Below, piece after piece: positions 14,657 to 24,063 of a stretch of 64,000 nt of DNA. Numbering within the stretch: position 1 is the stretch's first letter; each line of letters begins with the position of its first letter. A program made the translations under genes and the position numbers. The stretch is from contig JAWKRG010000004.1 in NCBI GenBank assembly GCA_041389725.1, forward strand, positions 620,001 to 684,000, given 5' to 3'. Under the pieces are notes generated by a model that was not told the DNA's origin, did not search any database, and saw only the letters and a program-made list of their open reading frames with translations. Source of the DNA: Polyangiaceae bacterium. GTDB lineage: Bacteria > Myxococcota_A > Polyangia > Polyangiales > Polyangiaceae.

Positions 14657-17163
14657 GGCGACACGTCCACCAGCTCCACGCGAGCCAGGGCTTTGTCCGC
14701 GGGGTAGATCATCAAGGGCGCTACGGATCGCGCCGTGTCGAGCAGCGCCTTGGGCAGCGTTGCCTTCGCCAGCTCGTGTTGATTCACGCCTTCGATGCCG
14801 AGCAGTCGACCGATGAGGGAGCTGTCTGGTGGCGGCAGCTCCACGAAGTCCGCGTACTCGGGCAGCCCCGCAGTCTTGCGCGCGTAGATCAGCGCTTGCC
14901 GCAGACCGCCGATCTCGTCCACCAGGCCGCGCGCCTGCGCTTGCTCGCCGGTCCACACGCGGCCCTGGCCCACGGAGTCGACTTTCGTCTTTGGCATGTT
15001 ACGCCCTTGCGACACGCGCGACAGGAACACGTCGTAGAACTGTCCGACCTTGCGCTTCAGCTCGCGCTTTTCTTCGTCGCTGAAGGGGCGGAACAAGCTC
15101 TCGGCGTCCGCCCGCGGCGCCGTCTTGTAGGTCTCCACGGTCAGGCCGATCTTCTTGAACAGCCCGGCCACGTCCGCCTTGCCGTAGAAGATGCCGATGC
15201 TGCCGGTGATCGACAGGCCGTTGGCGAAAATGTGCGTCGCTGGCGACGCGATGTAGTAGCCGCCGCTCGCTGCCGCCGCGCCCATGCTCACCACCACGGG
15301 CTTCACCTTCGTGGTCAGCTGCACCTCGCGCCAGATCACGTCCGAGGCCATGGCCGAACCGCCGCCGGTCTCGATGCGCAACACCACCGCGGCGATGCGC
15401 GGATTCTCCCGCACCTTCTTCAGGGTCTCGGCGATGGTGTAGGAGCCGACCAGCTTCATGCCCAGCAGAGGAATGGTCTGGCTGCGGCCGTCCACCATGT
15501 CGCCGTCCACGTAGACGACGGCGATGCGATTGTCGTTGCTGAAGCGCTTCGGCGCGCGCGTGGCACGTTCGTCGTCGATCAGCATGGTGCTGCGTCCGAC
15601 CAGCTCGTTGACGGCGTCTTGCAGCTCGTCGTCGAAGGCGTAGCCGTCCACCAGGCCCGCCAGCTTCGCCTCGCTGGCGATGAAGGGACCCTTGGCGATG
15701 CGCTTGCGCAGCTCGGCGTATTCGATCTTGCGACCGGTGCCCACGCCTTCCACGAACTGTCGCTCGTGCTGCTGCAGCAAGTCGATGGCGTCGGCGCGGG
15801 CGGTCTCCGAAGCGCCTTCCCGCGTCAGGCGTTCGGGCGCGCTCTTGTGAGCGCCGATGCGCACGAAGTCCGCGTGCACGCCCAGCTTGTCCAGCATGCC
15901 CTTGAGATAGATGCGCTGCGTTTTCAAGCCCGCAAAGCGCAGCCCGCCGGCGGGATTGATCAAGATCTTGTTCGCGGCGGAGCACAGGTAGAGCTCCGCG
16001 CCGCTCGCGTCTTCCAGATGACAGAGCACGCGCTTGCCGTGTTGACGCAACAAGTAGAGTGCGTCGCGCAGCTCTTGGATGTGCGCCAGGGAACCCGCCG
16101 GCGCAGTGCGCAGCTCCAGCACTACCGCGTCCACCGAAGGCTCTTCGGCGATGTCCCACAGGCGACGCAGCATCGCGACCTGGCTGCGCGCGCCGCCACC
16201 TTCTTCGATGCGAATGCGCAGCGCGTAGCGCGGTAGCTCCATGCCTGCGGGCTCGCGCCAACCGCGGAAGGGCGCGACGTCCATCTGCACGCCGTAGGAG
16301 TCCTTCTTGCCCAAGCCGTCGCCGGTCACGACGCCGCCGCCCAGCGACGCAGAGCCGCTGGGGCCGTTGAAGTAGAAGTCGAAGGCGGCGCTCGCGAGCC
16401 AAGCGCGTCGCTCGGAATCATCGAAGCGGCTGTAGGAGAAGTCGCCGCGCAGGCGTCCGAGCGGTCCGATGTCGATGCCGAGGGTGGCGCGCGGGAACCA
16501 ATAGGTGTCCCGGGCCTTGTCCACGAACTTTCCTTCCAGCCCCAGCTCCACCGTGCGCGTGCCCAAGGGGCGAAACGCCGCGGCGAGATCGTAGCTGCGC
16601 TCCAACCCGAACACGCCGTTGGTGGGGCCGTTCACGTCGTGCGCCACGAAGGACAGGCCGAGCGCGTTGAAGGGGCGCGTGGAGTAGCCGAGGGAAAAGC
16701 TCGACAGCTGATCCACATACGGTGCATCCGAGTACGAGCGTTGCACCGAGAGGCCCAGGGCGGTGGTGTCCGAGCCGACGGCGAGGCCCCAGGTCAACCA
16801 TTGATAGTTCGAGGGGCCGAAGATGTTCGCGGCTGCAGCTCGGGGCGGATCGATCATGTCGACGCGCATGCCCGTGGCGACGGGAATGAACGGGATCGGA
16901 AACGCAAACGCCAACGCGTGTCCTTGCCACGGCACGCGATTCGTCTCGTCCAGGTACACGCTGCTCCAGCGGAACTCCGCGCCGGGCATGAACGCCAGGT
17001 TGGCGGGGTTCTGCACCAGCGCCGTGCTGTCGTCGGTGCCGGCCACGCTGCGTCCAAAGGCGGGCAGTCGCGTGGGGCGCGCCACGATCTCTTGCGCCGC
17101 GGTCGGCAGCGCCACGGTCAGCAGCGCAGCCGCGGTGAGCAGACGTCCTAGGTGTCGTTTCAT
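14653..17163 (-). CDS. sppA: SppA-type signal peptide peptidase with extra N-terminal domain
   Basis: The 836-residue protein has a signal peptide (1-24), about 290 residues that look like an outer-membrane beta-strand protein (QNPANLAFMPGAEFRWSSVY, FSLGYSTRPFNALG, RGDFSYSRFDD), and then a tandem S49 protease as in the long 67-kDa SppA. The general-base lysine is at 440 in RIGAHKSAPE and the nucleophile serine at 633 in SMGAAAASGGYYIAS, one in each repeat as in E. coli SppA. Usual SppA length is about 600 residues, so the N-terminal part is additional. The ATG shares one base with the stop of the upstream pyrophosphorylase gene (TGATG). It probably degrades signal peptides or envelope proteins from the periplasmic side. 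Confidence 0.88.
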   Translation of the reverse strand: MKRHLGRLLTAAALLTVALPTAAQEIVARPTRLPAFGRSVAGTDDSTALVQNPANLAFMPGAEFRWSSVYLDETNRVPWQGHALAFAFPIPFIPVATGMRVDMIDPPRAAAANIFGPSNYQWLTWGLAVGSDTTALGLSVQRSYSDAPYVDQLSSFSLGYSTRPFNALGLSFVAHDVNGPTNGVFGLERSYDLAAAFRPLGTRTVELGLEGKFVDKARDTYWFPRATLGIDIGPLGRLRGDFSYSRFDDSERRAWLASAAFDFYFNGPSGSASLGGGVVTGDGLGKKDSYGVQMDVAPFRGWREPAGMELPRYALRIRIEEGGGARSQVAMLRRLWDIAEEPSVDAVVLELRTAPAGSLAHIQELRDALYLLRQHGKRVLCHLEDASGAELYLCSAANKILINPAGGLRFAGLKTQRIYLKGMLDKLGVHADFVRIGAHKSAPERLTREGASETARADAIDLLQQHERQFVEGVGTGRKIEYAELRKRIAKGPFIASEAKLAGLVDGYAFDDELQDAVNELVGRSTMLIDDERATRAPKRFSNDNRIAVVYVDGDMVDGRSQTIPLLGMKLVGSYTIAETLKKVRENPRIAAVVLRIETGGGSAMASDVIWREVQLTTKVKPVVVSMGAAAASGGYYIASPATHIFANGLSITGSIGIFYGKADVAGLFKKIGLTVETYKTAPRADAESLFRPFSDEEKRELKRKVGQFYDVFLSRVSQGRNMPKTKVDSVGQGRVWTGEQAQARGLVDEIGGLRQALIYARKTAGLPEYADFVELPPPDSSLIGRLLGIEGVNQHELAKATLPKALLDTARSVAPLMIYPADKALARVELVDVSP

Positions 17164-18287
17164 CAGAGCATTCCTCGCGCGCGAGCGACGGTCTCCAGCT
17201 CGCCTTGCCTGGCTTCTAGCTCGGCGTGGTCCTTGACGGGAAGGAAACGTGTTTCTGCGCCCTTCCGCGGCACGTGGATGAAGCGCGAGGGCAGGTGACT
17301 CGTGATCTCGCCGAGCAGCCGCTCGAACTGGATCACCGTGCTGCCCGCCACCTGCTTTTTCACGACGAAGTAGGTCCACTCGGCCTGCAGATCCCGGATC
17401 GCGCGCGCATCGAAGACGAAGGTATTCGTGTTGAACACGCGCACCTGGCTGGGGTCGAAGCCCTCCGGCAAGCGGAACTCTTCCAGCACCACCGGTCGCC
17501 CTTGCCAGCGCACGGGAATGCCGCCGCGGTCCGTTCCTTCTTTGTCGACCACTTCGCAACTCACCGGCAGCCCATGCGAGGCATGTAGTCCCAAGAGCGC
17601 CGGATCGACACTAGCGCCGAGATTGTCCAGGTTCGCCACCACCAGGAGCCGACCCCCGCGATCCACGAAGCGATCGAGCAAGCCGCTGCGCTTCAGCGCA
17701 TCGGGCAAGTCGCCGTGACCGAAGGCCTGCACGCTCGGATTGCCCGCGTCGTCCAAGTAGAGCTCCGTCGCCGATCGCAGCCGCAGCGACACGAACTGTG
17801 GAAAGGTCGCCACGCGATCGTCATCGAGGCGCGAGCCCAACGCTTGTCGCGTGGGATCTTCCGTCGCCGCGCTGGTCATCAACCAAAACGGCATCGGCGC
17901 GCCGGCGCGATCCGACGTGGCCTTCACTTCAGCCAGCCGCAGATCGAGAAACGTGGCGTCACCCAGCGCCGGCACCAGCGCTTTGACCACGCCGCCCATG
18001 CGCGTGGCCATGCCGCCCGCGAGCACCACCAACGCAACTTGCCCTTTGCGCAACAGATCCATGCCCGCTGCCGTCAAGGTTGCGTGCTCCGCCGATCCCG
18101 GAGTCGGCAGCTGCATGATGTCGCTAGCCGCCGGCGGCTCCACGACTCCCGCCACGCGATTGTCGATCTGCTCCTGTTCCAAACGCTGCGCGAGCTGCTC
18201 GAACAGCGCGCGATCGAAGCCAAAGCGATCGAGCAGGGCTCGGGTCTGCGGCGGAACGGCGTCCAACATAGCGGCCAGGGAACTCAT
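17163..18287 (-). CDS. UTP-sugar-1-phosphate uridylyltransferase (UDPGP family)
   Basis: The 374-residue enzyme belongs to the UDP-sugar pyrophosphorylase family. LVVLAGGMATRMGGVVKALV (87-106) is the nucleotide-binding loop with its lysine, and later motifs include LMTSAATEDPTR, QAFGHGDLPDAL, ANLDNLGAS with the metal-binding aspartate, and FNTNTFVFD. It would make UDP-glucose or UDP-N-acetylglucosamine for envelope polysaccharides; the sugar cannot be assigned from sequence. It is the first gene of a tightly overlapping operon with the SppA-like protease and ABC-like protein. The start at 18287 leaves the usual helical N-terminus intact. Confidence 0.85.
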   Translation of the reverse strand: MSSLAAMLDAVPPQTRALLDRFGFDRALFEQLAQRLEQEQIDNRVAGVVEPPAASDIMQLPTPGSAEHATLTAAGMDLLRKGQVALVVLAGGMATRMGGVVKALVPALGDATFLDLRLAEVKATSDRAGAPMPFWLMTSAATEDPTRQALGSRLDDDRVATFPQFVSLRLRSATELYLDDAGNPSVQAFGHGDLPDALKRSGLLDRFVDRGGRLLVVANLDNLGASVDPALLGLHASHGLPVSCEVVDKEGTDRGGIPVRWQGRPVVLEEFRLPEGFDPSQVRVFNTNTFVFDARAIRDLQAEWTYFVVKKQVAGSTVIQFERLLGEITSHLPSRFIHVPRKGAETRFLPVKDHAELEARQGELETVARARGML

Positions 18288-18558
18288 GGTGGCCTACGGT
18301 AGCAAAGTCTCCTGGCGTTCGCGGACCGGGGCGCGCGCGGTCCGGAAGTGGCGGCGATTGCGGGCGGGGAAAGCGGTGGCGATTGCGGGCGGGGACGGTG
18401 GCGATTGCATGGGGCGAGTTGCGGTGATCGCGGGCGGGCACCGGGGCGCGCGTGCCCTGGCGCTGGCATTCTTGGCACAGTCGCTCTCGCCGAACCCGCG
18501 CGTTTTCCGCAGTATTTCGTCGCGCCGCGGCGGCATCGCCTTTGCTATGCAGTGCATC

Positions 18559-19254
18559 ATGTCTCTCAAGTGGTTGCGGGTGTGCGCGGCGGTCGGGCTG
18601 GTCTCGGCCACCGTGGCGGCGTGCGGTGGTTCGTCGACGAGTGGAACCGGCACCGGAGGCGGGGCCGGCGTTGGCGCAGCAGGCGGCGGTGCCGTTGGCG
18701 GCGGCGGTAGTGGCGCCGTTGGTGGTGGTGGCAATGGCGGCGGCGGCACCGGAGGTGTCGGCGGCATCGGCGGACCCAACCGTGCTGCCTGCAACACCAA
18801 CGACGAGTGTCGCCTCTTGCCCACGAACTGTTGCGGCTACTGCGGCGAGGCGAAGATCGAGGGCTTCATCGCCGTCAACGAGAAGTACCTCTCCGAGGTC
18901 TATGGCGAACTCTGCGCCGATCCCGTGGCGTGCCCCGACTGCGTCGAGTATCCCAAGCCGAACTTGGTGGCGCTCTGCGAACAAGGTCAGTGCCAGCCGC
19001 GCGACCTGCGCCAGATGGACTTCTCCAGCTGCAACACCAAGGACGACTGCGTGATGCGCTGGGGATCCGACTGCTGCGAAGGCTGCGGCGGTCATCCCCT
19101 GGAGATCATCGGTCTGAACAAGAACACCAACTGGGAATCCGAGATCTGCGGCGGTCCTTCCCCTTGCGACGCCTGCGTGCCGCAGCCGTTTCCGCCCGAC
19201 GCAATCCTCGACTGCCTCGCCGGCCACTGCATCGTTCAAGTGACGCAGAACTGA
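18559..19254 (+). CDS. Cys-rich lipoprotein with Gly-rich linker
   Basis: The 231-residue protein has a signal ending at a lipobox cysteine (SATVAACGG), a 60-residue linker almost entirely of Gly, Ala, Ser, Thr and Val, and then two related cysteine-rich modules: CNTNDECRLLPTNCCGYCG and CNTKDDCVMRWGSDCCEGCG, each followed by a CxxC-containing tail. The linker plus Cys-module pattern is typical of myxobacterial surface lipoproteins. No enzymatic motif is visible. The start at 18559 gives the shortest normal signal peptide; an ATG 12 bases upstream is an alternative. It is divergent from the pyrophosphorylase operon. Confidence 0.75.
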   Translation: MSLKWLRVCAAVGLVSATVAACGGSSTSGTGTGGGAGVGAAGGGAVGGGGSGAVGGGGNGGGGTGGVGGIGGPNRAACNTNDECRLLPTNCCGYCGEAKIEGFIAVNEKYLSEVYGELCADPVACPDCVEYPKPNLVALCEQGQCQPRDLRQMDFSSCNTKDDCVMRWGSDCCEGCGGHPLEIIGLNKNTNWESEICGGPSPCDACVPQPFPPDAILDCLAGHCIVQVTQN

Positions 19255-19354
19255 GCAGCGCGAAGAGCGCGTCGCGCAGATCGGGCAGCGCGAAGTGAGC
19301 GGCGAAGTGAACGCCGCAGCAGAACTGAGCAGCGCGAAGAGCGCGTCCCGCAGA
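19245..19354. repeat. 36-bp direct repeat at the lipoprotein 3' end
   Basis: The sequence at 19245-19280, starting GCAGAACTGAGCAGCGCGAA and including the stop codon of the lipoprotein gene, is repeated at 19319-19354 with one mismatch. It opens the gene-poor 19.3-21.7 kb stretch. Confidence 0.85.
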
Positions 19355-19531
19355 ACTGCACACTGCTCGAAGCTGGCTTGGGGTCTAGGACGCTGAACCC
19401 CAGCCGGCTACTCGAGCGTATTCCGACCCGGCCGCCCGCCCCTTCGCGGTGACTTCGTGCACGTGCCCAGGTTTCCCCCGCTTCGCCAAGGCGACTCAGC
19501 CGCATTTCGTGGGAGTAGCCGCACCCGCGCT

Positions 19532-21210
19532 GGCGCGGCGGAAACTTGATCGCGGGCCGCAGGCACTAGCGCTCGCGGTCCTCGCGGCGTGCTCGTTCTC
19601 GGAGTTGAGGACGCAGCGGGTTCGATGCTGCACAAAGGCTTCCAACGCCGGCAAGGCGCGCCTGGGGTCTTGCGTATGTCGGACGTTCTCACTGTTCATG
19701 GCGCACGGGTCCAATGGGCTCGCAGTGATGTGCGCGGGCGCGGTGACTGTTCCACTCGAGCGTGCCATGCGCGCGTGGCGCGGTGTCTGTTCCACTCGAG
19801 CAGGCCATGCGCGCGTGGCGCGCCACCGACGGAGGCGAGCAATTCGAGACGCGCCGGTGCGGCGATGAAGGCGGGCCAGCTGGAGGCCCGCCTCACGCGC
19901 CACGGGAGTGCGTCGCCAATGTGCCGGCGCGGCTAGGACTACGCGCGCGGACGCCGCGGCCTCGTGCCCCGGTCGGCGCGCCGCAGCCTCGTGCCCCGGT
20001 CGGCGCGCCGCAGTCCGGCACCCGCGCAGGCGTGCGAGCTCGCGTCCGCGCTGGCGCGCGCGCTGTACCCGCGCCGGAGCGGAGGAACATGATCACGCGT
20101 CGCAGCCGCGCGCCGCAGTCCCGCGGCCGGGTTGGGCGCGCGCGCTGTACCCGCGCTGGCGCGGTGAATACTTGATCGCGCGCCGCCGCGCTGTACCCGC
20201 GCCGGAGCGGAGGAACATGATCACGCGTCGCAGCCGCGCGGCGCAGTCCCGCGACCGGGTTGGGCGCGCGCGCTGTACCCGCGCTGGAGCGGAGGAACAT
20301 GATCACGCGTCGCAGCCGCGCGGCGCAGTCCCGCATCCGCGCTGCAGCCCCACATCCGCGCTGGAGCGGAGGAAACTTGATCGCGCGCCGCAGTCCCGCG
20401 ACCGCGTTGAGCGCGCCCAGCGTCCGCGCCGGAGCGGAGAAAACTTGATCAAGCGCCGCCGTCCCGCGAACGCGCCGCATCCCCCTCCCGCGCCGCCGTG
20501 CCGCGACCGCGCTGCACTCTCGTCCGCGCCGGAGCGGGGAAAGCTTGATCGTGCGCCGCAGTCCAGCACCCGCGCTGCAGTCCGGACCGCGTGCCGGAGC
20601 GGAGAAGACTTGATCCCGCGCCGCGGTCCCGCGTCCGCACTGCAGTCCCGCACCCGCGCCGGAGCGGAGGAAACTTGATCACCTGCGCCGCCGTGCCGAA
20701 CCCGTGCCGCCGTGCAGCGTCCGCGCTGCACTCTCGTCCGCGCCGGAGCGGAGGAAACTTGATGACGCGCCGCGGTGCCGCACCCGCGCTGCAGTCACGC
20801 ACCCCGCCGCCGCGTCGGAACCATGATCAAGCGCCGCGGTGCCGCACCCGCGTTGCATCCCGCCCCCCGCCGCCGCGCCGCACTTGCGTTGGTCCGCGCC
20901 GCAGCGGAGGAAACTTGATCATGCGCCGCCGTGCCGCCCCCGCGCTGCAGTCACGCACGCCGCCGCCGCGTCGGAGCCATGATCAAGCGCCGCCGCCACG
21001 CACCCGCGTTGGTCCGCGCCGGAGCGCCGTCCGCGCTGCACTCTCGTCCGCGCCGCCGCGTCGGAACCATGATCACGCGCCGCCGTCCCGCACCTGCGCC
21101 GCCGCCGCGTCGGAACCATGATCCCGCGCCGCCGTCCCGCCCGCGCGTTGGGCGCGCGCGGCGTCCGCGCTGGAGCGGAGGAAACCTGATCCCGCGCCGC
21201 GGGCTGCGTT
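19532..21210. repeat. Array of about 17 degenerate GGAGCGGAGGAAACTTGATC-type repeats
   Basis: From about 20070 to 21210 a motif recurs every 50-100 bases in one orientation, with an outlying copy at 19532. The first form reads GGAGCGGAGGAAACTTGATC (for example near 20361, 20656 and 20740), the second GCGTCGGAACCATGATC (near 20810, 20970, 21060 and 21110), and mixed copies read GGAGCGGAGGAACATGATC (near 20077, 20197 and 20285). Each is followed by a variable base or two and CGCGCCGC or CGCGTCGC. Spacers are also GC-rich and partly repeated (CCGCACCCGCGCTGCAGTC). Spacing is not a multiple of three, so a repetitive protein is unlikely. Each copy resembles a ribosome-binding site followed by ATG or TTG. 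I see no gene in 19255-21724. Confidence 0.8.
19747..19827. repeat. Tandem repeat of about 40 bp
   Basis: CTGTTCCACTCGAGC followed by a two-base variable position and GCCATGCGCGCGTGGCGCG occurs twice back to back. It lies in the non-coding stretch and shows no relation to the larger array that follows. Confidence 0.8.
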
Positions 21211-21334
21211 GGCGCTTCGCGATGCTCGCGCTGATTCTGCGCGGGCCTGGTTCGCAGTGTGGGAGGCGCGCGCCGCGCCGCCGAGGGTCGAGACCCACAA
21301 ACAACAACCTGCATCCGAAAACCAAACAGGTTGT

Positions 21335-21470
21335 CCGCAACCTGGGTCACGCAACCTGGGTCACGCAACCAGGGTCACGCAACCAGGGTCGTTTCAACCT
21401 GGGTCACGCAACCAGGGTCGTTTCAACCTGGGTCACGCAACCAGGGTCGTTTCAACCAGGGTCGTTTGCG
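21335..21470. repeat. Short tandem repeats of AACCWGGGTCACGC / AACCAGGGTCGTTTC
   Basis: About ten 14-15 base units of two alternating kinds fill this stretch: AACCTGGGTCACGC or AACCAGGGTCACGC, and AACCAGGGTCGTTTC. The ACCWGGGT core is itself nearly palindromic. It ends about 250 bp before the HNH gene and could contain protein-binding sites or be a plain minisatellite. Confidence 0.85.
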
Positions 21471-21724
21471 GCGGAAAGGAGTGTGCCGGGTGGGCTCGTT
21501 TGGTGTGACAGACAAGGGCATAGCTCGCAGTCGAATTTGATAGACAGGTTTTCTGCGGCGGCGCGGCGGGCGTGCGCCGGTCGTCGAAAGGTCGCGTCGT
21601 GCTGCGCGCAGGTGACACGCTGGTGCGCGTTCGGGTTCGCGATGAGAGAAAACGCGTCGGCATGCTCGAAAGCGCAGCATGCGGCGAACCTGAGGGCGAC
21701 AAAACCCGGGTGTACGGTGGGTGC

Positions 21725-23797
21725 ATGGAAACGCATGCTCTCGTCTCAGCTAGTCCCTCGGGACTAGCGTCGCAAAAGCCCAAGCAGCGGACGCCAGCGC
21801 AGCCGCCATTCCCGCAGCTGCCATCAGTGCAGCAGTCACAACCCCTGCTGCCACCACCGCAGCTGCCATCACTGCAGCGGTCACATTCCCTGCCGGTGCC
21901 AGTGCAGCAGTCACAACCCCTGCTGCCACCACCGCAGCTGCCATCACTGCAGCAGTCACATTCCCTGCCGGTGCCAGTGCAGCAGTCACAACCCCTGCCG
22001 CCATCACCGCAGGCGCCATTGCCGCAACGACCACTAGCGCAGCAGTCACCCCCGGCGCAGACCTTTCCGCCGCGACTTTCGCCCCGGTCGCAGTCGCCCT
22101 CCCCGCAACGACGATCCCCCGAGCAGCCAACTCCGCCGCGAACAACGCCGCAGCAACCATCGTCGGAGGCACAATCCGGGCAGGCGTTGCCACGATCCTC
22201 GCAGTCGAGCTTTGCCCTCGATCACCTGACCGATGAAGAGCTGCTCAGCAGCACGCGCTCGATGGTGGGTCGCTCGAACGTGATGTTCGCCGCACTGCTT
22301 GCGCACCTCGCGGAGGTCGACGCGCGCAGGCTGTACCGGGAGCGGGCGTGTTCGAGCCTCTACACCTACTGCGTGTACGAACTGCGGATGTCAGAGGACG
22401 CAGCGCAGCGACGGGTGCAGGCGGCGCGGCTGGTGCGCAAGTTTCCAGAGCTCTTGGAGGTGGTGGCGGCGGGCGAGCTGCATCTCACAGGACTTTTGCT
22501 GCTCGGGCCACACTTGACCCACGAGAACTTGGCGCGGGTGTTGCTGTTAGCGAAACATCGGAGCAAGCGCGAGATCCTGGCACTCGTGCGCCGGCTCGAT
22601 CCACAGCCGAACGCGCCCGCGCGGATCGAACCGCTGGGCCCCGCGGTGGTGACCGCCGTCTGTGGTGGGACTTGGGAGAAGTGGGTCGGGTCGCTCGTGC
22701 CGGTGAACCACCTGAAACCGGGTGAGCGTCCGCGTGATTGGATCCCGAGTGATGCCGACGTGGATGAAATGGGCAGCGGTGGTGTGCACACCGGCGCGCG
22801 TGGCGTTGGCGAACACGGTTACGTCGATCGCGGAAGTGATGAACGCGGCGGCGACGACCATGAGAGTGACGAGCGCGGTGATGGCGACGGTGAACTCGGC
22901 GGCGGTGATGGCGATGGTGAACTCGGCGGCGAGGGTGGCGATGGTGAACCGGGCAGCAGCAGCGAGCACGGCGGCGAGGGTGGCTGTAGCGAACTCGGCG
23001 ATAGCAGGCGGAGTGATGGTGAACGCAGCCATGGTGAACACGGTGTGGTCCCGTTGCGTGGCGAAGGGGACGCCGGTGGCGCCAACGAAGCTGCGCTCCG
23101 GCCGCGCGCCGAGCCTACAACTGATCTGCTGATGGCGCCGCAGCGCTACAAGGTGCAGTTCACCGCGAGTGAAGAGCACATCCAGCTATTGCGAGAAGCG
23201 CGGGAACTCCTTGGTACGGCAGTCAAGGGTCGCGCCATCGAAGAGGTGCATCTGCGAGCGATGCGGGCATTCGTGCGCGAGCTGAAGAAGCGCAAGTGCG
23301 CGATGGTGGACAGGCCGAGATCTGCGGCAAAGACCAAGGCCCCGCGCCAGCAACAATTCGAAGGCGGTGGCGCATGCCGCGACGGCTCCGTGAACCCGCG
23401 CCAGAGCGGAGCCAAACATGGCGACACGGGCGAGTGCAGTGACGAGTCGATGCGCGACGGCTCCGCGGACCCGCGCCGGCGCGGATCCAAACGGGGCAAG
23501 ACCAGCGAGGGCGTGGGAGCAGGCGAGGAACCCGAGGCGAGTCGCGCGATCCCGGCGTGGGTGCGGCGGGCCGTCTGGGAGCGGGATGGCGGCAGGTGCT
23601 CGTACCACGACAGCCGTGGGCAGCGCTGCCGCGAGCGGAGCAGGCTCGAGTTTCATCACGAGCTCGCCTTCGCCAAGCGCGGCCAGCACACCGTCGAGAA
23701 CGTGTGGCTTCGGTGCAAAGCGCACAACGATCTCGCGGCGGAAGAGGACTTCGGCGAGGCGCACATGGCGCGCGTCAAGGGCGAGGTTCCGCCTTAG
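21725..23797 (+). CDS. HNH endonuclease with DUF222-like region and low-complexity inserts
   Basis: The 690-residue protein is of the HNH family found in many copies in myxobacteria and related to the 13E12-repeat proteins of actinobacteria. It has a Pro/Gln/Ser-rich N-terminus (about 15-160) built from repeats such as QQSQPLLPPPQLPSLQ, a helical DUF222-like part (LDHLTDEELLSSTRSMVGRS, ELRMSEDAAQRRVQAARLVR), a Gly/Asp/Glu/Ser-rich insert at about 345-455, a second helical part (RYKVQFTASEEHIQLLREA), and a C-terminal HNH domain (WVRRAVWERDGGRCSYH, RLEFHHELAFAKRGQHTVEN, CKAHND). Nuclease activity is expected, but the biological role is unknown. I chose the ATG at 21725; the upstream frame is a shadow. 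Both low-complexity inserts come from DNA minisatellites. Confidence 0.82.
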   Translation: METHALVSASPSGLASQKPKQRTPAQPPFPQLPSVQQSQPLLPPPQLPSLQRSHSLPVPVQQSQPLLPPPQLPSLQQSHSLPVPVQQSQPLPPSPQAPLPQRPLAQQSPPAQTFPPRLSPRSQSPSPQRRSPEQPTPPRTTPQQPSSEAQSGQALPRSSQSSFALDHLTDEELLSSTRSMVGRSNVMFAALLAHLAEVDARRLYRERACSSLYTYCVYELRMSEDAAQRRVQAARLVRKFPELLEVVAAGELHLTGLLLLGPHLTHENLARVLLLAKHRSKREILALVRRLDPQPNAPARIEPLGPAVVTAVCGGTWEKWVGSLVPVNHLKPGERPRDWIPSDADVDEMGSGGVHTGARGVGEHGYVDRGSDERGGDDHESDERGDGDGELGGGDGDGELGGEGGDGEPGSSSEHGGEGGCSELGDSRRSDGERSHGEHGVVPLRGEGDAGGANEAALRPRAEPTTDLLMAPQRYKVQFTASEEHIQLLREARELLGTAVKGRAIEEVHLRAMRAFVRELKKRKCAMVDRPRSAAKTKAPRQQQFEGGGACRDGSVNPRQSGAKHGDTGECSDESMRDGSADPRRRGSKRGKTSEGVGAGEEPEASRAIPAWVRRAVWERDGGRCSYHDSRGQRCRERSRLEFHHELAFAKRGQHTVENVWLRCKAHNDLAAEEDFGEAHMARVKGEVPP
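21810..22010. repeat. Minisatellite inside the HNH gene
   Basis: A unit of about 60 bases containing CAGTCACAACCCCTGCTGCC and CCGCAGCTGCCATCACTGCA recurs three times in frame, giving the proline-glutamine repeats of the HNH protein N-terminus. Confidence 0.85.
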
Positions 23798-23947
23798 ATG
23801 GTGCGGCGACCTTTGTTCTCGAGGCGGTGCCAACGCGCACCGGCCTGGATGGTGCGGCGCACCTTGTTTCTCAAGGCGGGGGCTGCGCGCACCGGCCTGG
23901 ATGGTTCGTTCGCGCGTCTCAAGGCCGTGCCAGCGCGCACCAGCCTG
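23797..23947. repeat. Three tandem copies of a 48-52-bp unit after the HNH gene
   Basis: Units at 23797-23847, 23848-23899 and 23900-23947 each run from GATGGT(G/T)CG to GCGCGCAC(C/T)GGCCTG-like ends with a CTCRAGGC centre; the third copy has AGCCTG. The first unit begins inside the stop codon of the HNH gene. I see no gene between 23798 and 24063. Confidence 0.8.
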
Positions 23948-24063
23948 GTCCCGATGCGCAGCGACCGTTGAAGCACACGCCACAGTCGCAGTCGGTGTCG
24001 CCCTTGCAGCTCAGGAGGCGAAAATCGCGCACTCGGGCGCAATCGCGCACTTCGCGTAGCCGC

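Noticed and set aside
14539..16236. 565-codon plus-strand ORF
   Set aside because: Antisense shadow of the SppA-like gene; His/Gln/Arg-rich without any motif.
19908..20678. Arg-rich 256-codon ORF across the repeat array
   Set aside because: Composition follows the DNA repeats, repeat spacing breaks frame, and minus-strand frames are equally open.
20070..21210. CRISPR array
   Set aside because: Repeats are degenerate and only partly conserved, spacers resemble each other, spacing is irregular and no cas genes are present.
23186..23983. Minus-strand ORF opposite the HNH gene end
   Set aside because: Runs antisense to the HNH domain and into the tandem repeats; no family features.
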